NCBI RefSeq assembly: GCF_014905175.1
Contig: NC_057793.1
Location: forward strand, 18,208,669-18,272,668
Length of the DNA stretch: 64,000 nucleotides
Direction of reading: 5' to 3'
Source: Aphidius gifuensis
Taxonomy: Eukaryota; Arthropoda; Insecta; Hymenoptera; Braconidae
The first letter of the stretch is position 1. Every line of letters starts with the position of its first letter. Of the stretch, positions 31,412-42,920 are shown piece by piece. The translations under genes were made by a program, and so were the position numbers. The notes under the pieces were generated by a model. That model did not search any database. It was given only the letters and a program-made list of their open reading frames with translations, and was not told the origin of the DNA.

Positions 31412-31960
31412 AGCCCAAGACATTATTATCAACGAATTTTTTGATGATATAATTGATTTATCGCATGTAAAATTTGATGACAATGGAAGATCGTTGCTGT
31501 CAGTGAGTGACAAAACATCATCATTAAATGTCGAAGATCTTCAAGCTTGGTTGCGAAAAGATTTATCAGTAAGTTCACTTGATGATTTGTCAAATGATAC
31601 AACAAAAACAATTGATACAAGAACTTTTACAAGACTGAAAAAATGGAAGAATGAATTCGGAATCAATACTGAAATAACATCACCAACAAATAATAATGTT
31701 TTGAAAGTAAATTATCAACAAGAATCATCAATAGAAATAAATAATGAACATGATAATAAAAATCAAAAAGACGCGCAAAGAATATATACCAGCAATGTTG
31801 ACACCATCAGTGTCAGGCACGTTATTAACATCATTGTCATCATTATATGTATGGTCAAGAAAGTCTGGATGCATGTTTAAATATGTGTTACCATATCTCG
31901 AAGGAACCAAATCAGGACATTTTCCTCCCACTCCAAAACTTCACCCCCTACACCCATAAA
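31412..31960 (+). pseudogene. Exon-like coding remnant, unrecognised
   Basis: A likely splice acceptor (AATATTTAG) precedes 31412, and an open frame with protein-like codon use follows: INEFFDDIIDLSHVKFDD, then VEDLQAWLRKDLSVSSLDDL and RLKKWKNEFGI. Near 31745-31790 the most protein-like frame changes to one containing TPSVSGTLLTSLSSLYVW and a Pro-rich end with a stop at 31957-31959. Either a frameshift or a missed small intron explains this. I do not recognise the family. It looks like a host gene exon or its pseudogene rather than a transposon gene. Confidence 0.4.
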
Positions 31961-32099
31961 TTTATGTTTCAAGTAGAAAATTATAACAATTCATTTATTT
32001 TGATTATATGTATGTTAATATAATTAATATAATTAATTGTATCTATATATATATAAATGCAAAAAAAAAAACTCATTGAATTTGATAGAAAAAGAAATT

Positions 32100-32222
32100 A
32101 ACAAAAACAACATGTGACTTTGTGCAATCTGGTGATAATAAGCAATGGCTTGCTCCATTGCGTGAGCTTCAACAGCTCCCTATGCTAAATTACTTCGTCA
32201 ACGTATATAAAAATAATATATC
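32100..32222 (+). pseudogene. Short coding-like fragment
   Basis: About 36 codons from 32110 read FVQSGDNKQWLAPLRELQQL, which looks like protein rather than AT-rich noise, but the stretch is short with no start or splice sites that I can fix. It may belong with the exon remnant at 31412-31960. Confidence 0.25.
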
Positions 32223-32239
32223 ATTATTAAAACTTTACA

Positions 32240-32662
32240 AAAAGATGTGATATCATAACAAAAACCTAGTTTTTAAAGAGCGTCAAGTTGAAACCGTTTA
32301 GTATTTTGGTTTTTTAATACAAAAAGATGTGGTACCAAAAAAAGTCAAGAATTTAATATATTTTTAATGCATATAATTGAGTCTTAACTGTTGACATAAT
32401 TTTAAACTTGACACCACCTGGTTCAATATATATATATAATATATAAATATGATACCCGTATTGATAAAAAAAGATGAGGTCATGTTTAAAATTTTGTAAA
32501 CAGTTAAGACTTAATTATATGCGTTAAATATGTAATTAATTCTTGACTTTTTTTTGGTATCACATCCTTTTGTATTAAACAAATAAAATACTAAACGATT
32601 TCGAATACTTGACGCTTCTTTTTGTAAAAAAACTAGGTTTTTTTTTTTGTTATGATAAATTC
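32240..32662. mobile_element. Foldback element, ~420 bp
   Basis: TTTACAAAAAGATGTGATAT and AACAAAAACCTAGTTTTT on the left are inverted on the right (AACTAGGTTTTTTTTTTTG, TTTGGTATCACATCC). The centre is an AT dinucleotide-rich loop near 32430. Arms are diverged, so it is an older copy. Confidence 0.7.
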
Positions 32663-32799
32663 TGCTTGGATAAATTTGTAGTTCAGCAAAATTGCAGCAG
32701 CCGAATCATCAACGGACGACACGAGGCCATAAACCCATATCAATATATGTAAAATGTTAAATAAACAAATACTAAAAAAAAAGTTTTATGATCTGTTTA

Positions 32800-33166
32800 G
32801 CCAAAGATTCAAATTTTCTCGTCTGGTATTGATTCTATGAGCCCTTATACTGGCTGTAATTCGTAATGGACAAGACATTAATACAATCTTTTTTCGCATC
32901 GTTTCATCATCAAAAATACTATTAAATGCATGATACTATGTAGATATGTCTTCTGTGTTGATAAACTTATATAATTCATTCATCAACTCTTTTATTTTTT
33001 TTTCAAAAGTGCTAACTTTTCTTTTTCGTGTGCATTTTCAATTTTTTCACTTTTACCATTCTTGACAGTGCACTATTTTCTTCAATAAGCTGATCAGCAT
33101 GTTTTACATTCAAAAATTTAAAACCTGCCAGTGGTATCTCACTATCATCATCATCATCATAATCAT

Positions 33167-33197
<31 letters not shown>

Positions 33198-33209
33198 TTT
33201 TTTTTCCAT
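32800..33209 (-). pseudogene. Acidic-run protein remnant, unrecognised
   Basis: A 65-codon minus-strand frame (33209-33012) starts MEKKDDDDDD, with a trinucleotide-encoded Asp/Tyr run, then SEIPLAGFKFLNVKHADQLI. Further down the same strand, another frame reads RKKIVLMSCPLRITASIRAH, interrupted by stops. This may be a decayed gene with several breaks. No family is recognised. Confidence 0.3.
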
Positions 33210-33247
33210 TGATTTAATGGTAATTCCTTTACTACATATATTTATTC

Positions 33248-33347
33248 NNNNNNNNNNNNNNNNNNNNNNNNNNNNNNNNNNNNNNNNNNNNNNNNNNNNN
33301 NNNNNNNNNNNNNNNNNNNNNNNNNNNNNNNNNNNNNNNNNNNNNNN
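33248..33347. other. Assembly gap (100 N)
   Basis: Exactly 100 N bases, the conventional placeholder for an unsized scaffold gap. The two sides need not be truly adjacent. Confidence 0.99.
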
Positions 33348-33701
33348 ATTATTAATTCATGTTGATGAAGAAAGTTTAATACAATTCACAGTCCATTGTC
33401 ACCTGGTGCAGCAAGATGTTGACCAGTATCATGTTGTCGAGACGATATCAATTACTGGAAGTTTAGTATGAATTAATGGCACTAAGGTATGATTCGTCAA
33501 TAAATATTATGTTTTTTAAATTGTTAAAAAGATGATTAAATTAATTCACTCAATTTATATTATTAATTACTAATATTGTTTAATTAATTAAAAAATTTCT
33601 AATATTTGTTTACATTATTTCTATTATTAATTTTTATTAACCCTGTGATTTTTATTTTTATAAATAATAATGATTAATTGTTAATTTTTTTTATTTTTAA
33701 G

Positions 33702-34247
33702 ATTCTTGGATGTACAAATCTTGTACAGTCTTTTCAATCAAGCTGGTACTCGAACTTCAAAATTTGGCGTTGCTGATTCATGCGATGAAGTTGCTAAATT
33801 TCCTGCTGATTTAAAAACAAGAGATATTGTTTTAAAAGCACAAGTACTTGCTGATGGACGTGGTAAAGGACACATTGAAAATAGCAGTGTTAGTGATGTT
33901 AAAATGTGTGAAACGTAAGTATTTATTGTTGTTGTCGTTGTTTATGTAATTATTTTAATATAAAAAATAAATATATATTTATTTGAATTTTAAAGACCAG
34001 AGGAAGCTAAAGACTTCCTTGACACTTGCTGTCCAGATGTTGAGTAAATTATTATTCATAAAAAAAAACTGGTGATGGAACGTGCATTTGGTGGTCCAGT
34101 TATAATTTAATCTAGCAAGTTGCTGCTACAAATCCTGATGCAAATATGTATGAATCAATCGTCATTACCAAAGATATAACAAAAGAACAAGCTGAAAAAA
34201 TTGCTGGAAAACTCGGTCTTCGAAATGTCAAATATTATATTGCTCCC
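33702..34247 (+). pseudogene. Succinyl-CoA ligase (ADP-forming) beta-subunit pseudogene
   Basis: The mitochondrial citric-acid-cycle enzyme's beta subunit is recognisable. Exon-like 33702-33914 encodes FGVADSCDEVAKFPADLKT and DIVLKAQVLADGRGKGH (ATP-grasp region). A conserved-phase intron (33915-33995, GTAAGT donor, TTTTAAAG acceptor) follows, then PEEAKDF. After that, stops and frameshifts appear: the ERAFGGPVII segment near 34080 ends in TAA, and the NPDANMYES...TKEQAEKIAGKLGL segment lies in another frame up to TAG at about 34247. Intron retention indicates a DNA-level duplication, not a retrocopy. The copy lies just after the assembly gap, so missing 5' exons could lie there. Confidence 0.8.
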
Positions 34248-34589
34248 TAGGAGATCGACACCTATTCGATCGGGATTTGACTCTCAAATGTAGCACTCAG
34301 TCGACAGCGATTTGACAGCCATTCGACAGCATATATAAAACGTAATTCACGAGCACCGGATACTAAAAATGAGTTGAAAAAATATGAAATAAATATAAAA
34401 TTATAATAAGAATGACTTAAACTGATTGAAACCTTGACTAGTACATGTATTTAACATTGAATAAGAGATTAAATTATACACGGTAGAGAGGTTAGATTGA
34501 CAAGATTCGCATTTCTACTGGAGTCAGAAAGCTGTCGAGCCTCAGACCATTCATCGGTAATTGACTCGGTCATTATTACCAAAATATTT

Positions 34590-35215
34590 TGTCACTAAAT
34601 CGACAGGCTTTCGACACCGAATTGGAGCTGTCTAATTTATTCATTTTTCATCGTTTTAAATTGTTTAAACAGTATAATGGACTTCATTAATGATAAATGT
34701 GTATTTTATTTATAAAAAAATAATAGAAAATATAAAAAAACTTGTAAAAATTAAAAAAAAAAAAATTTTTTTTTGTTTATAATTTTTAAATTAATTGTTA
34801 ATAACAATTGCATGTAAAAAACATAATAAAACAGTATAATTAAGCAATATCACTATATGCCAGTTGACTCTGTCTCGACACCGTTTCGATCGCGTTTCGA
34901 CAGCATTTCGACCGCCTTTCGTCAGGCTTTCGACACCGAATGAGAGGTGCCTAATTTGCTCATTTTTTATTGTTTTAAATTGTTTAAACATTATAATGGA
35001 CTTTATTAATGATAGATTAGTATTTTTCTATAAAAAAATAATAGAAAGCAAAAAAAACTTGTAAAAATTTATTAAAAAAAAATTTTCTTTCGTTTATAAT
35101 TATTATTTAATTGTTAATAACAATTGCATGTAAAAAACATAATAAAACAGTATAATTAAGCATTTGAAGTATAAACAATCGCCAAAATAATTGTTTTTCA
35201 ATTTTATATCACTAC
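34590..35215. repeat. ~360-bp satellite, TTTCGACAG family, cluster 1
   Basis: Units contain GTTTCGATCGCGTTTCGACA, GCTTTCGACACCGAAT and an AT-rich tail ending TTATATCACTATATGCC. One partial and one full unit are present, with diverged relatives of the TCGACA stretch from about 34256. The same unit recurs at 39605-40034. Confidence 0.8.
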
Positions 35216-35364
35216 TAGAGTTGTGGGCGGCCGCAAGCGGCCGCTTCTGTTGATCAAAACAAAATTAATGAAATTTTTTAAACAAAAAAAAAAAAAAAAA
35301 ATTAGCGTGTTGCGAGTACGCGCGGGGGAAGTGAAACTTCTTTCAGAGTAATGTCACGCTGAAT

Positions 35365-35398
<34 letters not shown>

Positions 35399-36650
35399 TT
35401 AATACTGACAATAATATTCAAATATAAATATTATTAGTTAATAATAATTATTAGTATTTGAATTTCGAATATTATTATTATAAATTTTATTATTTATATC
35501 GTCACATTAATGGAAAAAGGGCGTAAGTGCCATTTTTAGGAATTTTTTTTTTCTAAAAGAAAAAGGGCGTGAGTGCGAATTTATAAATTTTCGGGCTTTG
35601 CATCCAATTTTAAGGCTTAAAGAAAAAAAAAAAGTGCGTATGTTCAGGGACTTACGCCTTTTTTCCATTCTCAAAATCATTTTCAATAAAAGATGAAGAT
35701 TTGTAATTATTTTTATGTTTTTCTTATTGATAATAAATTATGTATATAACCATAGTATAAATAAAATAATAATTTCAAAAATATCATCGATAATAATAAT
35801 ATCAATATAATATTAGTGATAATAACAATAATATTATCGATTTATAATAATATCAGTGATATTAATAATATGAATAATAATATTGACAATAACATTCATA
35901 TATAAATATTGATAATTATTAGTATTGATATTCAAAATATTAATATTATAGATATTATTATTAATATCAATACTATTGTGAATAATTGGTAATATTATCA
36001 TAATTATTGTTGTTATAATTATCATTTATATATATTTATAATAATTTTATTGTTATTATAATAATGATTCTTTAAACCCGCGAGATAACTATTGCTTGAT
36101 ACGTTCAAATGAATTTTTTTTAAAAATCAATTATTTAAGTATTAAACTCAGTTGAACTGTTTAATAATATTTAAATAAATAAACAAACAAAAAGTCGCAC
36201 ACGCATACACACATAGCAGCTGACGCTCCAAGTTTATACGCTATATACAGTGCATGTATAATGCTTAAGCCTTTCTTCTCTATGTAATTCTCCTCTCTTT
36301 ATCCGCTTGCGACCGAGCGTATAGCAGAGAGTATAGCAGAAAGTATACGAGAGAACGTCTACAAGGGAGTATACGGGAGAGTAAACGCGAGAATAAACGC
36401 CAGAGTAAACGCCAGAGTATACGCGAGCGCGTAACGCTAGCAGGGCCTCGAATTTTTTTGCTACCCTCCGTAAAGAAGTTTCACTTCAAAAAGGATTCAA
36501 AACAATTTGTATTACCAGTATAAGACTATGTAACTCGAGCATAACAAAAAAATTTACTCCAAAATGATTATATATAGATGCATGGTCATTTGATAATGAA
36601 AATATTTTTGATTGCTTTCCTATTTATTTGCAAAAAAATAAATTCAAATT
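35216..36650. other. Simple repeats and a GAGTATACG minisatellite
   Basis: It contains a GCGGCCGC palindrome at about 35227, an AAT microsatellite (35366-35400), a long ATT/AAT-rich stretch (35380-36060) and a minisatellite of GAGAGTATACGGGAGAGTAA-type units at about 36318-36430. No gene is seen. Confidence 0.55.
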
Positions 36651-36654
36651 CTGT

Positions 36655-37773
36655 TGTAATGTCCTGCGGTAAGCGCCGAACTTTTTTTATTTGAGATAAA
36701 TTGTATTTTATAGAATTATATATTCAGGGTCCAATTGGATACCCCTAGCTCCATCTTATGAATTATAAGGGTAACATTTAAGGGAGCAAACGCATCCCCG
36801 AGCATGCCCGAATATTCCCGACCTACCCTACGATCAGCTTGTGCCATTGACCCAGGATATCGATCAGTTCACTGGGATCTCTGATCCTGTGACTACCAGC
36901 TCTAACTGCTTTAACTGCTTTAATAAGTGTTTTACAAAGTCTTAGAATAATTTTAAGAGTCACCAGCCGAAAACTGTAAGTTACATTTATCCAATATTTC
37001 ATTGATTTATTTTGCTTACATATTTTTAATTATCTTTACGTAATATTTGGTTACGCAAATTATTAATTTAAACTCATTAAAATCATACTGGATATAACTG
37101 GTAATAAATTCAGACCGCATGGTCTAAGTTGTCTTGTTCTTTTAAATTAAATTCAAGTGCATACTTTTTATGTTAAATTATTTAATCAAATAAATATTGA
37201 ATAAAGTAAATTATAGTTGGCCGATTTAAGCAAGAATTTGCTTATTAAAAATATTTAATTATTTTAAATATAACAATCAACGACCTCGTGGTCATGAATT
37301 TGGTCTTAACTACGACCTGTAAAGTATAGTAAAGCGTTTTATGTAATTATTAAATCAAACAAATGTAAAAGTGAACTTCGTTATAATTTTTATTGTAAAT
37401 TCAGTGTTACACAAGTACGTCAATTATCTCAAGGTCCACGTCAGTCCAAATTTAAATATATTATACTCAACATCAATATTATTGATAGACTCGTGGTATT
37501 TTCATAATAAATTTACCATTTTATTTAACATTATATGTTTTGTGTTTGACTCAAGTTCTTATAAATTATTTGTGTTTAATTTGTGTACTATTCTCGCGTA
37601 TTTTTCAGGTTCCTTTTTACCTCTCCCTACATTACGCAATTTATTATCTCCCTACCTTTCTAATGTACCTTTGTTGGGCAGGATAAACAGGATTAATAAA
37701 AATACATATCTAACTGGGTTATTTTATAGGACAATATTGATTGTCTAATAAATAATCCGGCTACGATATTTCA
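36655..37773 (+). mobile_element. Solo LTR (1,119 bp) with CTGT target duplication
   Basis: It starts TGTAATGTCCTGCGG and ends CTACGATATTTCA, i.e. TG...CA ends, flanked by CTGT on both sides (36651-36654 and 37774-37777). It is highly similar, in inverse orientation, to the LTR at 53555-54674 and less so to 44379-46251. No internal retrotransposon sequence follows, so it is a recombinational solo LTR. The 125-codon frame inside is shared with the other LTR but its changes are mostly amino-acid altering, so it is not a credible gene. Confidence 0.92.
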
Positions 37774-39604
37774 CTGTAGTCAACTATTTTTTTTCGAATA
37801 TTCTTAAAGTACGAATCTATTGCTTTCATTGATTCAAATAAGCTCAATTCTTTTCGAGAATAAAAAAAAAAATATCCATCTTCATTTATCATCTGAGGTG
37901 CCATGCAATTGTTAATGAACAATCTTCGTGATCAAACAATTTTTTTGTTCATATCTAATTAGCCTGGAGTTGATGGAATCTAAGTAATATTAATCAACTG
38001 AGTTTTAGGGGCTCAGGCAGCCTGAACTTTTTGAGTTTTCAACTTTTTTTAAGTTTTTGTTTTAAAAATTGATAGATATTTCTTTGAAGAATTATGATAT
38101 GCAAAAAAATCCCATTGGGAGTTCTTCAACTCATTATTAAAAAATATTATATTTTCTCAATTGTTGGTATGCGATGAATGATCATTTTGGTCTATTGCGC
38201 ATCCCTACTCCCGAATCCTCCTCCCATATTTTATGTTCTCTATGATTTTCCTAGTTTTTAAAGATTGAATTATAAAGTAATAAATTTATGTTCAAGAACT
38301 TTTTTTATTTTAAATAAACATTTTGGAGTAATTTGGAGTAATTATAAAAACTGTCACTTTATCAATGTACACTACACCACACATTTATGTTGGGATTTTG
38401 AAAGTAGGGATGCGCAATGGATCGAAATGATTAATCAGCGCATAGCAACAATTAAAAACTTATAATATTTTTTAATAATAAATTGAAGAACTTTCAATGC
38501 GATTTTTTCGCATATTATAATTCTCCAAAGAAATATCTTCCATGTAAAAAAAAAAAAAGTCAAACATTCAAAAAATTCAGGCTGCCTGCTCTCCTTAATC
38601 TTAATTAATTAATATTAATTAAACTATTAACATCCAAAGAAAATTAACTTTACTCCAATATTCTCCAAAAAAAACTCCAAATGAATCCATATGATAGTTT
38701 ATTCTGATTCCATCAACCCCAGGCTAATTAGAAGTGAACAATTTTTTTTATTTTTTTCCATTGAAAGACAAATTCTGTTATCATTAATGCAAATTAACCC
38801 ATTACTTTTCCTTTAATAATAAAAAAAAAGTCATTAAATAATATTTATTTTTCGAGGTGTCTTGCAATCGTTTATTAACAATTCCAAAAAAAAATCCTTT
38901 TAAATAATTTTTTTTTCAACTTTGAAGAGGAAAACGTGGGCTGATGATAGCACAATCCGTATTTTAGTGGAAAAAAATACAAAAAATGGTTTATTTACGA
39001 TTGCATGTCACCCCGAACAATTTTTAACATTTATTCATAAATATTGTTGAACAACTTTCTTTTTTATTCTTAAAGAGAGAGCTTATTTAAACCGATAAAT
39101 GCAGGATTCGTACTTCAATAATGGTTAAAAAAAAATTGTTTACTCTAAAATTTTAATTAACAATACTTTGTTATTGTTAATTATGTACAAATCTTGATTT
39201 TATCATATTGACAGGTTCACGAGCCCTATTTAAAAATGAATCTATACATTTTATTTTTTTTGTGATTAAATTTTTGTTTATTTATAACACATTAACTTTT
39301 ATTTATAACAATCCAATTGAATTATAGTGAATCATTTGAAGGTTATGGGCATTAATATTTTTTGACAGATAAAATGTTGTATAATCACATATGTCAACAC
39401 ACACATACATATGTATATGCAGTTAGCGCCACCTATATCAATTTATACGACATGCACGTGATCAATCTAAACTCCAATCAAAATGTGCACAAATTATTGT
39501 GGCAATCAAATTTCAAAAGAGAGCCAATCAAATTCAAATTTCAGGCGGCAAGTTTGAAATTCATCAAGCGCCGCCATGACACCAATGCTTTTTTTTATAT
39601 AGGA
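37774..39604. mobile_element. Foldback remnants (37958-38728 and surrounding hairpins)
   Basis: ATTAGCCTGGAGTTGATGGA at 37958 is inverted near 38708-38728, and GGTCTATTGCGCATCCCTAC at 38189 is inverted near 38400. An outer pair of GGTGCCATGCAATTGTTAAT (37900) and its diverged partner (38855-38890) relates it to the hairpins in the 15105-18365 element. Region 39200-39604 shows nothing further. Confidence 0.65.
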
Positions 39605-40034
39605 TATGCCAGTTGACTCTGTCTCGACACCGTTTCGATCGCGTTTCGACAGCATTTCGACCGCCTTTCGACAGGCTTTCGACACCGAATTGAGAGGTGC
39701 CTAATTTGCTCATTATTTATTGTTTTAAATTGTTTAAACATTATAATGGACTTTATTAATAATAGATTAGTATTTTTCTATGAAAAAATAATAGAAAGCA
39801 AAAAAAACTTGTAAAAATTTATAAAAAAAAATTTTTTTTTGTTCATAATTTTTATGATAATTGTTAATAACAATCGCATGTAAAAAACATAATAAAACAG
39901 TATAATTAAGCATTTAAAGTATAAAAAATCGCCAAAATAATTGTTTTTCAATTTTATATCACTATATGCCAGTTGACTCTGTCTCGACACCGTTTCGATC
40001 GCGTTTCGACAGCATTTCGACCGCCTTTCGACAG
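39605..40034. repeat. ~360-bp satellite, cluster 2
   Basis: One full 360-bp unit (39605-39964) and 70 bp of the next, nearly identical to 34855-35215. It ends 29 bp from the stop of the repetitive protein gene. Confidence 0.85.
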
Positions 40035-40062
40035 AAAAAATTATTTCTTTACATATCGTCAA

Positions 40063-42147
40063 TTACATTTTTTTTTTTGAAGATGCACGGGTTGTACGTT
40101 TAGGTAAATCAAATACCCGTTTATTATATTTTTTAGGATGTTCAGCTCTATTTTCATCAAGTTTGTTGTTATTATCATCATCCTTCATGTTATCTTCAAC
40201 TTCTTTCATTTCAACAGCATCAACAGTACCAATATCGAAGTTATCATTATTATTCTCAGCTTGGTTAACATCGTCTTTAATTTGATTTGATTTACCAACA
40301 TCATCATCAAAATTAGTAATCATAAATTTATCATGATTATCACCTTTTCCAACAACTTTAATTTGATTTAATTCACCAACATCAAAATTACCAATATCAA
40401 GTTTAATATTATCATCAGCCTTTTTTAAATCTTTAATTTGTTTTATATTATCCACACTATCAGCAGTATCAGTATAAAGTTTACCATTATTATTTCCAGC
40501 TTTTTTAACGTCTTTGACACGTAATTTGGACCTTAATAGTTTTATAGTTCTCAACATCTTTCTTTGTCTTTCAAGATCTTCAGCTTTAACATTTAATTTG
40601 GGCCTTAATGGTTTTGTACTTCTTGAAGAAAGTGATTTTATCCCACGCTTGTTAAAAACCTTTCTTATTTTCTTGCTGGATTTCTTGATACAAGTTGGTT
40701 TATTTGATGTACCACCATCATTAAAATTACCAATATCAGGTTTAATATTATTATTAGCATTTTCAAAGTTGTCAACTTGTTTTGTTTCGTTCATAATATC
40801 TGATGTATTAATATCAAGCTTACCATTATTATCATCAGCTTTTTCAACGTCTTTAAATTGATTTAATCCACCAACATCATCATCCAAATTATCAACATCA
40901 AGCTCAATATGATAATCAGCCTTTTTTAAATCTTCAACTTGTTCTATATCAGCAACATTACCAATATCAAGCTCACCGTTATCATCAGCTTTTTTCACGT
41001 CTTTAACCTGTTTTAATCCACCAACATCATCATCTGAATTATCAACATCATCATCAAACTTAATAATGAATTTATCATATTTTTTTACAGGTTTTTTAAT
41101 AACTTTAACTTTATTTGATGCACCAATGTCATCATCAAAATTACCAGCAATAATTTTAATATTATCATCGGCCTTTTTAAAATCTTCAATTTGTTTTATA
41201 TCAGCAACATTACCAATATCAAGTTTATTATTATCATTATCAACTTGTTTAACATCAGGAACTTGTTTTATTCTATTTATGATATCGGAAGTATCAATAT
41301 CAAGTTTATTATTATTGATATCAGCTTTTTTAACGTCATTAACTTGATTTGATACATCAATATCATTATTGAAATTACCAACAATAATTTTATTATTATC
41401 ATCAGCCTTTTTAAAATCTTCAACTTGTTCCATATCAGCAACATTACCAATATCAAGCTCACCATTATCATCAGCTTTTTTAACGTCTTTGACTTGATTT
41501 AATCCACCAACATCATCATCTAAATTATCAACATCAACTTCAATATGGTAATCAGCCTTTTTTAAATCTTCAACTTGTTTAATATCACCAACAGTACCAA
41601 TAACAAGTTTATCATTTTTGATATCATCGTGAACTTGTTTTGTATCGTTAATAATATCTGATGTATCAATATCAAGCTTATCATTATTATCATCAGCTTT
41701 TTTAACGTCTTCAACTGGATTGAGTTCACCGACATCATCATTAAACTAAATAATGAATTTATCATATTTTTTTACAGGTTTTTTAATAACTTTAACTTTA
41801 TTTAATGCACCAATGTCATCATCAAAATTACCAGCAATAATTTTGATATTATCATCGGCCTTTTTAAAATCTTCAACTTGTTCCATATCAGCAACATTAC
41901 CAATATCAAGTTTAATATTATTATTTCCATTTTTTTTACAGTCTTCAACTTTAAAATTTGATTTGGACAGTAATTGTTTTCTATTTCTTAAAGCGAATGG
42001 ATTTACCACACGCCCGTCGAAAACCTTCGTCATTATCTTGCTTGAATTTTTCATACAAGTTGATATATTCATTCTACCAGCATCATCGAAATTACGAATA
42101 TTAAGTTTATTATTATCAGTTTTTTTTACGTCTCTAACTTGATTCAA
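40063..42147 (-). pseudogene. Repetitive acidic/Asn-rich protein with basic insertions, one in-frame stop
   Basis: A single minus-strand frame of about 695 codons is open from 42147 to the stop at 40063 except for one TAG at 41746-41748, where related repeats have lysine. The protein is built from units such as QVKDVKKADDNNGKLDI, NVADIEQVEDLKKADYH and DDDVGGLNQ, with two basic islands (RGIKSLSSRSTKPLRPKLN and its relative near 42000). The C-terminus is basic (DLPKRTTRASSKKKM). Upstream of about 42178 the frame meets a stop and a 60-bp minisatellite, so the 5' end is lost, in another exon, or displaced. No family is recognised; alternation of acidic repeats and basic patches would suit a chromatin- or nucleic-acid-associated protein, but that is a guess. 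It could be read as a gene with one nonsense allele. Confidence 0.5.
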
Positions 42148-42179
42148 TCCACTAACAAGATCATCAAAATCACCAAATT

Positions 42180-42920
42180 TATAATTGTTTATAAATTATC
42201 AATTGGTATAGTGTTTATTGAGTCAAGGGTTTATGTCGCTATAGTTGTTTATAAACTATCGATTGGTATAGTGTCTATTAAGTCAAGGGTTCATGCAGTT
42301 ATTATTGTTTATAAACTATCGGTTGCTAAAGTGTTTATTGAGTCAAGGGTTTATGCAGTTATTTTATAAACTATCGGTTGCTATAGTGTTTATTGAGTCA
42401 AGGGTTTATGCAGTTATTATTGTTTATAAACTATCGGTTGCTATAGTGTTTATTGAGTCAAGGGTTTATGTGGCTATAATTGTTTATAAATTATCGGTTG
42501 GTATAGTGTCTATTGAGTCAAGGGTTCATGCAGTTATAATCGTTTATAAATTATCAGTTGGTATAGTGTCTATCGAGTCAAGGGTTTATGCAGTTATTAT
42601 TGTTTATAAACTATCGGTTGCTATAGTGTTTATTGAGTCAAGGGTTTATGTCGCTATAATTGTTTATAAACTATCGATTGGTATAGTGTCTATTGAGTCA
42701 AGGGTTTATGCAGTTATTATTGTTTATAAATTATCAATTGGTATAGTGTCTCTTGAGCCAAGGGTTTATGCAGTTATTATTGTTTATAAACTATCAGTTG
42801 GTATATTGTCTATTGAGTCAAGGGTTTATGTGGCTATAATTGTTTATAAACTATCGATTGTTATAGTGTCTTTAGAGTCAAGGGTTTCTGTTGCTTTTAT
42901 TGTTTATAAATTATACGATG
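42180..42920. repeat. 60-bp minisatellite, ~12 units
   Basis: The consensus contains TTGTTTATAAACTATCGGTT and TATTGAGTCAAGGGTTTATG, in strict 60-bp register apart from one shortened unit near 42361. As 60 is a multiple of three, a plus-strand frame stays open (VYKLSVGIVSIESRVYAVII-type repeats), which I regard as incidental. Confidence 0.9.

Noticed and set aside
37371..37748. 125-codon frame conserved in two LTRs (also 53580-53957)
   Set aside because: Differences between the copies mostly alter amino acids and neither begins with ATG, so the match reflects recent LTR copying rather than a protein.
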